Below are positions 56,301-64,000 of a stretch of 64,000 nucleotides of DNA, piece after piece (positions within the stretch are counted from its first letter, which is position 1; each line of letters starts with the position of its first letter). The DNA is from Eutreptiella sp. 'Long Island Sound 2002' (taxonomy: Eukaryota; Euglenozoa; Euglenophyceae; Eutreptiales; Eutreptiaceae). The position numbers and the translations under genes were made by a program. Location of the stretch: contig OZ038382.1 of the NCBI GenBank assembly GCA_964036045.1, positions 76,979,918-77,043,917 on the forward strand, given 5' to 3'. A model generated the notes under the pieces. The model saw nothing but the letters and a program-made list of their open reading frames with translations, was not told where the DNA came from and ran no database searches.

Positions 56301-56434
56301 ACCGACGCGTGAGGTGGATCGAGGAGGTTGCTGAGGATATGTTGAGGACGTTGAAGGAACTCAAAGCCCAGCAACGTGGTGGACAAAATCTGAGCGGATC
56401 GCAGCAGGAGGGAGCTGCGGCAGGCCACGTCTAG
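53358..56434 (+). pseudogene. gag: gag polyprotein of element C
   Basis: ATG 53358 opens a frame to about 54960 with a charged N-terminal extension and a coiled-coil region (DDQSAAKRDMAELRAEQDRY). After a frameshift the second frame has the capsid-like IKIPYYDGNPSNLDDFILDW, matching PPMYDSNPLNLDRFLKKLDD of A. It is interrupted by UGA 55286 and UGA 56063; the latter sits one residue before the region of the knuckle CWVC-YGKGNNHA-H-DYRH-C (CX2CX8HX4C, the same unusual spacing as A). A GKGQGKGQGKGGGKGYGGG tail follows, and gag ends at UAG 56432. The three nonsense and shift lesions make it inactive as sequenced. Confidence 0.75.
56432..56434 (+). promoter_or_regulatory. in-frame UAG between gag and pol of C (candidate readthrough site)
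   Basis: Context CAC GUC UAG AGG AGC CCC GAC. The frame is open downstream to 58120. GACCTC-G-GAGGTC (56455-56467) could fold as a hairpin about 20 nt downstream. The codons AGC CCC after UAG-NGG are shared with element A. Confidence 0.6.
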
Positions 56435-58123
56435 AGGAGCCCCGACGGGAGTGGGACCTCGGAGGTCTCTCCTCCGAAAATCAGTGGAATCCTAGAGAAA
56501 GCGAAGGCACATCGGGTGCCGAAGAAGGCTCCAGAAGAGCCAAAACCACTGAGTTTCGCCATTCCAAACCCCTGGAGCGCCCTGCCAAGGGAAGTGTATG
56601 TGGGCAAGGGACGTGGCAAGAAAGAAGGAGCGACCACGGAGAGCCCTGTGGATGCGCAGGACCAGCCCAAGATCTGCACCATCCGTGACCATACCCTCAA
56701 AGTCCTGATGCACCCGGATCTGCTAGAGTTGCATGCCGTGAGAGTCGTCCATACACCGCATGGTGACGAGCGGCAGTTGCACTTGAAGGTGCGTGTACGG
56801 TGCGGACAAGAGGAGTTGGTGGTGGATGTGTTGGTGGATACGGGTGCTCAGGTGAGCCTGGTCCGGAGAGGGTTGTTCAGGGAGGAATCCCTGCAGCCCA
56901 GCCGTAGACCGGTACGCCTGAAGGTGGCCAATGGAGAGATTATGGGTGGTGGCACCCATGAGGCCACTATCAGTATGGAAGTCTGGGAGCATGAGCGCTT
57001 GAACCGCCCTGATTTGGCGAAGAGAAGCACTCTATCCGGGAACTTCTATGTGGCCGACATTACAGATTGGGATATGATCATGGGGTATGACTTCATGGTG
57101 GGAAACGCCGTTGGAGCCCTTCCCCATCGTGCAACGCTGGTCCGGGAGGATGATGAATGCCTTACATGGCTGTCCACGGACTATGCATGCGGATCATCCC
57201 AACCGAGTGCTGGGGAAGAGGATCGGATCGTCCAAGCGGTGCAAGCTGTGGGTGCCAAGTCCAGAGGAGACCGCGGAGTTCAGCTCACGGAGTATGGAAT
57301 GGTGCCGCAGGTGTATGCCAGGATGATCCAGACGCTGGGAGCCGAAGCACCCGAGACGGAGGTCTTTGCTTCCCAGCATGCCCCACTTTTGTGGAAGTGT
57401 AGGAGGCATTGGCATCGAGGAGAATCAGCCTGGCATAGGCATTGGGGTTTGAAGGAGTTGGGGCCCATGTATTGGCATGGCTCCCTGGAAAATACCAGAC
57501 GTACGGTGGAGAAGATCGTCGCGGATAGGACGAAGGGGATCCTGGTCATAACCGGCATAGGATCCACCCCATGTCCGCTGGAAGGTCTCAAGTCGACGCT
57601 GGATTCCATCACCTTGAACGAGATGTCATTCGGGCCAGAAGAAGAGTTGTTCATCGACGCCAAGGGCTTATTAATGCCCTCCCCGGGTCAAGCGTGGGGT
57701 ACCAAGGCTTTCCTGGTGGATGGGGCGCAAGCCCAGCCCACGGGTGATGAAGCCCTCATCCGTAGGGTTGAGGCGGTGCCCATGCGGGTCATGTTTGAGC
57801 CCAAGGAGGGGACGGATCAGCCAATAGATGGCATTGACGTCCTGTCCCACGCCGAGATCGACCACTTCGTCAACTACATGCGGATGGGGATGCATTACCG
57901 TGTGGCAGCCAAGAAGAGACGGGCCATGGTCACATCTCCGCATTGGTGGGATGACAAGATGTTGGTCACCGGCAAGTACGAGAAGAATGAGTTCGTGGCG
58001 AGGGTCATGGATCCCATCGCGGACCAATTTGATGGTCCGGTTGGGTCAGACCCGGCGACGTGGGATTTTCCAAGAATGGGGACCGGTAGCGACAAGAACT
58101 CGGCTGATGCCGCAAATTTCTGA
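56435..58123 (+). pseudogene. pol: protease and MT-like domain of element C
   Basis: Open frame from the gag UAG to UGA 58121. Protease shows VDVLVDTGAQVSLVRRGLF (about 56825-56880) and WDMIMGYDFMVG. 57355-57740 corresponds to the methyltransferase-like domain of B: EVFASQHAPLL, MYWHGSLENTRRTVEKI in place of the NPPF segment, GILVITGI in place of the ILIVPNW segment, then LFIDAKGLLMPSPGQAWGT, which matches QDAKGQPMPPQRWPT in A and CEDNGKPLPQRSWST in B. The catalytic motif is lost, so this part can at most be structural. Confidence 0.75.
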
Positions 58124-61100
58124 AGATTATCGGTGGGAAGTGCACCCCACGACGATGAAGACGGCATATCGGACAGGGAGAAGTCGGACTCGGACCCGGA
58201 AGAGGCCTATACCGCAGTGCGGTCGGTTGTATCGATACCGAAGCAAGCGGCTGAAGAGGCCCAGGAGAACCCGAAGGTTGCCGAGCTGAAGGAGAGGCTG
58301 ATAAATGCCTATCCGCCGCTATTCAGTGGCGTCGCCAACAAGAACCCTCCAGATCGTAGGAGGTTTGGCACAGCGAGGATCAAGCTGAAGCCGAACCCTA
58401 AGATCTATCGTCATCCGGAGTACCAACTTCAGGGCGATCGGACCGAGGCCATGAAGAAGTTGTTGGCCGAGTTTATTGAGCGGGGCTGGATCGAACCCTC
58501 CGACAGTGAGTGGGCCAGCCCAGCCTTTATCGTGCCCAATGGAGAGAAGGGCGAGTGGAGGTTGGTGGTTGATTACAGGGGTTTGAACGAGCAAACCGAC
58601 CACGACTCGTACTCGCTTCCCCTGATCGACACCATCCTCCAAAAACAACAAAAAAAGAGGATCTTCACGGTGTTAGACCTGAAACACGGCTATCACCAGA
58701 TGCCGCTACACCCGGACTGCAGGCCCTGCACAGCGATGTCGGCGCCGCTGGGGCCCATGCAGTGGAAAGTGGTGCCTATGGGCGCCAAGAATGGCAACGC
58801 CGATTTCCAGCACATGATGCAGGACCTACTCGGTCCTGTCCGGGACTGTGCCGATCTCTTTCTGGATGACATCATCATCGGGTCCGGCACGGAAGACATG
58901 ACTGAGGATGAGCTCATCGAAGCGCATGAGAAGGATCTGCGCCGAGTGCTCAGTCAGCTGGACAAGCACAACAAGGTGTGCAAGCCTACCAAAGCCTCAC
59001 TCTTCGTGAGGGAAGTGGAGTTTGCGGGTCACGTGGTTGGTCACGGGCAACGCCGTCCTATGCCTGGGAAGCTGGCGTCCCTGCACCACTGGGAAAAGCC
59101 CCAGACCATCAGCGAACTCCGATCCTTCATGGGGTTCTGCAATTACTATTCGGGCTACGTCCGGATGTATGCTGAACTCTCGGGGCCGCTGCACAAGATG
59201 CTGCAGGTGGGTAAGTTCGATGGCCGGAAGGGGAGCAAGAAGAAGCTTGCCTGGACCCCTGAGGCCGAAGATGCGTTCAGCTGCCTGAAGGAGCGACTCC
59301 TGGGGCAGCTGGGGCTATTCCTGGTGGACCCGGACAAGGGATTCATGCTACGGACGGACGCCTCCGACTATGCTGTAGGGGCAGTCCTCGAGCAAGTCCG
59401 GGACGACGGGTCGCACGTACCCGTGGCGTTTTGGAGCCGGATCCTGGCAGAGGGCCAACGTCGAACCTGGACCGCGAGGGAGAAGGACACGTACGCCATT
59501 GTTTCTGCGCTCAGGAAGTGGTCTGGCCACATCGGATTACAACCGGTGGTGGTTTGTACGGACCATCAGTCCTTGCAGAGCTGGCACAAGGAGCACGTCG
59601 ACACCCCCTCGGGACCGGCGGCAAGGAGGGCCCGATGGCATGAGACGTTCGCCAAGTCCGACCTCAGCGTCGTGTACGTCCCGGGGAAGGACAACACTGT
59701 GGCGGATTGCCTCAGTCGATGGTCCTACCCCGCGGGCAAGGCTTGGATGGACATATCCAGCCATGCGGATGCCGAGGAGACCGAGGAGGCCAATCACATC
59801 ATCGAGATGGAGAAGGCGATGGAGCAAGAGGGGGTCAAGTGCTTTGTGGTAATGGCAAACCGTACAGACCTGGCCAAGTTCCGGGGTGCCCGCGTCCAAG
59901 CTATTCGAGAGGAAACCCTCGAGCAATGGATGGTGGCCCCCGTAGAGCTAGTCAGGCCGGTGCTCACAGAGGACTGGTCGGATGAGTATGCGGCATCCAA
60001 CCACTGGAGCAGGTACTGGAATGCCGTGAGCGCCCCGTCGGACGACAAATGGCCTGAGGGCTTGACCGAGGATGGGGATAAATTATTCCTCAAGGACAAG
60101 CTATTGGTCCCTGAGAACCGAATCGAGGGGCTCATTGACCACTGGCATAACGCCCAGCTCGTGCATCCTGGTCGGGACAAGATGCAGCAGGACCTGGAGT
60201 GGCGCTTCAAGTTCCCACCGGGGTACTACGCCATCCTGGACAAGTACTGCAGCGACTGCGCCATGTGTCGGGCCACGAAGAGCCCCAACCATTCCACAGC
60301 GGGCAACCTGGTGTATACGGCTATACCGGAGGCTCCTATGCGGTCCGTGGCCATGGATGTATTCGCCATGCCTGAGGTCACCGTGGAAGGAGAGACCTAC
60401 AACTGTGTCATCCTGGCGGTGGATAGGCACAGCGGGTATATCGTGGCGGTCCCTGGCAAGAAGTCGAAGAAGAAGGAAAAGAAGGACAAGCATGGAGTGG
60501 GTCTGCAGGCCAAGACCGTCACCAACGCCATGATCAGGCATTGGCTGACGATTTCTGATGTCCCAGCTGTCATCTGCAGCGATCGGGGCAGTCAATTTGT
60601 GGGGACGTGGTTCAAGACGATGTGCAAGCACATGGGGATTCGGCACGCCAAGACCGTGGCGTACCACAGCCGGTCGAATGGCCGGGCTGAGGTGGCCGGG
60701 CGGCAGACGTTCTAAAAGTTCCGCCAGCTGCACATTGACGAACCGGGCCGGAATTGGTATAATTCGCTGTGGAGAGTACTCCAGGCGTACCACGACCTTC
60801 CGGGGCCCACTGGACTGTCGGCCCAGCGTATCCTGTTCCTACGGGATCGAGTGTCACGCACTCTCCCGTGGTTGAACCATGGCAAGGTAGCCCGGGATGC
60901 GAGTGCTATGATGACTGAGGCGGACGACACGGCGGCCAAGGTGTGCAAAGCACTTCAGGACGGGCATGAGAAGAGGGGCAAGTATTTCAAGCAGGGAAAA
61001 GTCCAGAAGTACGCCCTCAGAGATACCGTATGGGTGGAGCGGCACCACAAGGATGTCCTGTCCAGACATCGGCAGGCGTCTTGGTATGTGCCGGGGGTAA

Positions 61101-61552
61101 TCGTGCGGAAGGTCGGGCAGGATGTGTATGCGGTTCGTCTGGGGGATAACAAGATCATGGACCGCGACCATACCCGGCTTCGTCCCCGAGCACCAGACCC
61201 CAGCGGACGTCCGGTCACCTTCGAGTTCACAGCCGGAGATCTGGACTCGGATGACGAGGGTGAGGACGACGACTTCACCGCCGAGAGGATCCTGACGCAC
61301 AGGCCGGACCCGGGGACGCCCTGGGGGGAGGCTATACAAGGTCCGTTGGAAGCAATTTGCTGCATCCAGGGATTCGTGGGAACCTCCGAGCAGTTTCGTG
61401 CCGAGGTACTCCACGGTCTGGATGGAGTATCTAAGGAGGAAGAACATCTCTTTGGATGTCAAGGACGTGTTGGTCCATTTGGTGGCTGCAGCAGCACCGT
61501 AATGGATCCCCCTTGGCATTTTGGTTTGTTTTTGTGCTTGGAAGATGGGTGA
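58124..61552 (+). pseudogene. pol: RT, RNase H, integrase and broken chromodomain of element C
   Basis: Same frame as the preceding part after UGA 58121. RT: WRLVVDYRGLNEQTDHDSY, FTVLDLKHGYHQMPL and the catalytic FLDD near 58858. RNase H: LRTDASDYAVGAVLEQV and CTDHQSLQSWHKEH. Integrase: HWHNAQLVHPGRDK with CSDCAMC, AMDVFAMPEV, ICSDRGSQFVGTWF and GRAEVAGRQTF. A UAA at 60713 follows directly, then GLSAQRILFLRDRV and VWVERHHKDVLSRHRQASWY. The chromodomain begins TAERILTHRPDPGTPWG; a frameshift near 61325 moves its core (YKVRWKQFAASRDSWEPPSS) to another frame. The stop at 61550-61552 is UGA. Confidence 0.85.
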
Positions 61553-61887
61553 GGGCGTTCATCCGGGGATTTTTGGGCCTTGATTGGCCATATACCCCCT
61601 TCACTCGGTCTCCACACATATATATTTCATTGTGGTATACGTATTTAGATCGATCGACGACGTTTCTCTATCTTTGATCCCCTTGGTCCATGTTGTAGAT
61701 CAAGAGGAGACCGGATATGGCAGAGGGCACCGATTATGAGTGTCCTCACCCCTCCCTTGGGGCATGGGGGACGCCTACGCCGTATGTGGGGCCTCTATGT
61801 GTCCTTGGGTCATGGCGGGGGGGGGTTGGAGCCCATTGGGGTCCTCCTGTCCTCTCTTCAATGACTTCCGAGCGGATACAACGCTCT
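61553..61887 (+). other. 3' noncoding tract of element C
   Basis: About 335 bp with ATACCCCC and a CATATATATTTC tract. It is much shorter than the 1.4-kb tract in A and A2, and I see no similarity to it. Confidence 0.5.
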
Positions 61888-61898
61888 GAGAAGGGGGG
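61888..61898 (+). promoter_or_regulatory. polypurine tract of element C
   Basis: GAGAAGGGGGG directly before the TGAAGCC start of the 3' LTR. Confidence 0.85.
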
Positions 61899-64000
61899 TG
61901 AAGCCGGTTCGGACCCCCGTGGCCATCTTTGGGTCACTTGGGGTGTGTATCTATGTGCCGGCAAGCCGCCATTGGCTGATATCATACTCTCCCATCCACC
62001 TGACCTAACCTGATGTGATAGTGTGATAGGCTTGGCCATTCCAGCTATGAGCAGCCACATTCACAACCGAGGTGCCGCCAGATGAGATTTATATATCAGA
62101 ATGGCAGGAATCAACAGGGTTTTTTTATCATAATGTTTCCGTAATTTTTCAGCCTTTCGTTCTGGTTGTCAATGTATCGGCGACTGTCAGTTGGCTCGCG
62201 ATTTTGCGGTAACCGATTGGTTAACTGTTATTTCCAGATATTTTAGCGGAAACCCCGATGAAGGGTCAGATTTCATCAGTAAAGGGTTTGTTGCTTCCGC
62301 AATTTTCATGTTATACACTCGCAAAATTAATCCGATTTTTTCAGATATTCAGAATCGGATTTTCGACTTCGAGGTCCCCGCAGTTGATATGATGAATTTT
62401 GAGTGGTCCTACATTTTTCCCCGATCACGAATCAACCTTCCTTTTGTTGTCTCCTTCATTTTTCTTGGAGATATAGTCGAAACAAAATTGATTCGTGAGG
62501 CCACTTTGAAAGGTCATATCTCCGGCTCACGGCGAGGAGTTACAATTTGGAGATATGGGCTAGAATCGCCTTGGTCTCAACTTAATTTAGAGAGCGTCAA
62601 ACGCCTTTGATGTGTACACATGCCCGGTGTAGCAAGGGATAATGGTCAAGAGGGTAGAGAGTGATATATAAATCTTGGACCATGCAACCGAATATTTTAA
62701 TGCGACTTCCGAGTGTACCGCATGAGTGTTGGTGTTGCATAGAAATTTTTCTCGGGTTCTCACGCATTTTTAACGTGAAGTTATGTCCATGGACGGGCAT
62801 GGCATATCATGGTGGGAGCCACCTTTAAGGGTATGTGTTATATGGATGGTATGTGCTTCGCTATGCTCACGCCCATGTTATATATCTCCGTTTGTAGGAA
62901 GATATATGGAGTCATACGTGGCAAAGGCTCTCCCCATGTCCCAATGGTGAGCTCCATAGCATTAGACTAAGTCTACCGCACATATAGTGCATGTGGGAGG
63001 GCTTTCAGAGCGACCCACAAGCGCCACTATCAATTTTCCCAATTTAATGGTGCGCATCGTGAGGAGGTTTGAAGGTGTCCCTATGCGTCCATGTGGGGAT
63101 CCAAGCGGGGGGATTGTTTGCAAATGGTCCCAAGCAATTGTGTTTTGAACCATATGTTGATACCATGGGTGAAGGAAGTTATATACTATTGTGATTATCT
63201 TGAATTTGGCAACATTTGCATGTTTTTGACCTCATTTTATGCTCATTTTTGTATTTTTTGTGCTCAACTGGTCGGCTGACAGTAAAGTGCCTAGAGATCT
63301 GTGAACCACGGTATGTTGCCTATATGTTGGCATATGCTTCGGTGTTGCACCTCACCATATATGCTGGATCACGTGGTCACTTTGGCGTGGCACACGAGGC
63401 CTCACAAAATTAGGTCTCAAATTCGTGAGTTGACTTGTGAAGCATGGCATGTGTATATCCGGATCGGGTTTGGGAGCCAATGTTGGGATATTCCTGGGCA
63501 CGGACCTTTGGTCTATCTCACCCTTGTATATTACTTTCCGGTTTGACACATGCATGGAGCATTTGAACATTTGCCGTATGCATTTTTGAGTATATAATTG
63601 AATTTTGGGCACTATGGTGTGATTTGCCTGATTTTGCTAGGTTGTGAGGTCATCTTCATGGGGCAATTCTCCAAGCCCAATCGACTCCAAGTCCGACCAA
63701 GGTTATGTCACGGTAGGGCATGGTCCTGAGTGCCACTCTAGGACATGACACGCCACCTCCCCTATTGGGCTAGGATTTAGAGGCTTGGGAGGGAACACAT
63801 TTTTGGGGTTTGTGTAGTGACTTTTGACACATGGCATTTAGCCATCTTATTTGACTTGGTTCAGGGCATCATGTTGGTGAGTCAAGGGAAGGTCCTGAGT
63901 CCAGGGAGTGAGGAGTCTATGGCTGTAATTGTGTATGTTTCCATCGTTCCCCATTATTGCTTGAATTGTGTTCATATGCCAATTTCAGGGCTTCCTCTTT
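61899..64000 (+). repeat. 3' LTR of element C, partial
   Basis: Matches 51017-53118 with few differences (for example ATGGCAGG for ATATCAGG near 62101). Continues beyond the window. Confidence 0.85.
62191..62610 (+). CDS. open frame inside the element C 3' LTR
   Basis: Second copy of the LTR frame at 51309-51728. Both copies are open over the whole length, and most differences between them are single residues (for example NRIFDFEVPAVD versus NQIFDFEVTALD). No ATG at its start; no domain recognised. Confidence 0.45.
   Translation: MARDFAVTDWLTVISRYFSGNPDEGSDFISKGFVASAIFMLYTRKINPIFSDIQNRIFDFEVPAVDMMNFEWSYIFPRSRINLPFVVSFIFLGDIVETKLIREATLKGHISGSRRGVTIWRYGLESPWSQLNLESVKRL

Larger units (their letters stand above)
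51017..64000 (+). mobile_element. element C: Ty3/gypsy chromovirus-like retrotransposon, cut by the window end
   Basis: 5' LTR from 51017, gag from 53358, pol to 61552, short noncoding tract, polypurine tract 61888-61898, and 3' LTR from 61899 running past the window end. Gene order and sequences parallel element A. The gag-pol frame is damaged by UGA at 55286, 56063 and 58121, UAA at 60713, and frameshifts near 54960 and 61325. The two LTR starts are closely similar, so insertion was not very old. The target duplication cannot be checked. Confidence 0.9.

Overview
The window looks like a repeat-rich stretch of a eukaryotic nuclear genome, probably a protist or alga. The evidence is Ty3/gypsy-type LTR retrotransposons with chromodomains, GT...AG introns of about 70 nt, and no bacterial gene organisation. 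I cannot name the species. Nearly everything I recognise is mobile DNA; the only candidate host-like genes are two intron-bearing or unrecognised genes at 45.3-50.3 kb.

Layout. (1) 1-3.45 kb: decayed, mostly minus-strand retroelement debris. Its core (about 1282-3190) recurs as a direct copy at about 34736-36699. (2) 3.56-7.16 kb: a + strand almost without T, then a dimeric minisatellite of about 126 bp period. (3) 7164-33629 (+): element A, a Ty3-like element with 2.7-kb LTRs inserted inside the minisatellite (GTAC duplicated on both sides; the array resumes at 33634). (4) 17996-27860 (-): element B, nested in the pol gene of A. B is 9.9 kb but has LTRs of only 72 bp. (5) 36700-about 42655 (-): the 3' part of a second A-type element, A2. 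Its LTR has A-like ends and a C-like middle, and its 5' side abuts the gag-protease part of another element, D. (6) 45.19-50.96 kb: two unrecognised minus-strand genes with ten copies of a GCGCGAGGCCTCGCGC-type palindrome, three of them inside introns. (7) 51017 to the window end (+): element C, with its 5' LTR, degraded gag-pol and the first 2.1 kb of its 3' LTR.

How the elements work. A, B and C share one plan: gag with an N-terminal extension, aspartic protease, an extra domain, reverse transcriptase, RNase H, integrase, chromodomain. The extra domain between protease and RT is the best novelty. In B it has the features of a Dam-type adenine methyltransferase (DAFA, NPPF, IVPNWPRQEWF), the kind otherwise carried by DIRS retrotransposons; A and C carry homologues that have lost NPPF. 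In all three elements gag and pol lie in the same frame separated by one UAG in related context, which suggests stop-codon readthrough. C and A2 share a long open frame inside the LTR that is conserved at the protein level.

Limits: boundaries set by TG...CA ends, polypurine tracts or target duplications are firm. Homology calls come from motifs read by eye. Many frameshifts could be real decay or homopolymer assembly errors.
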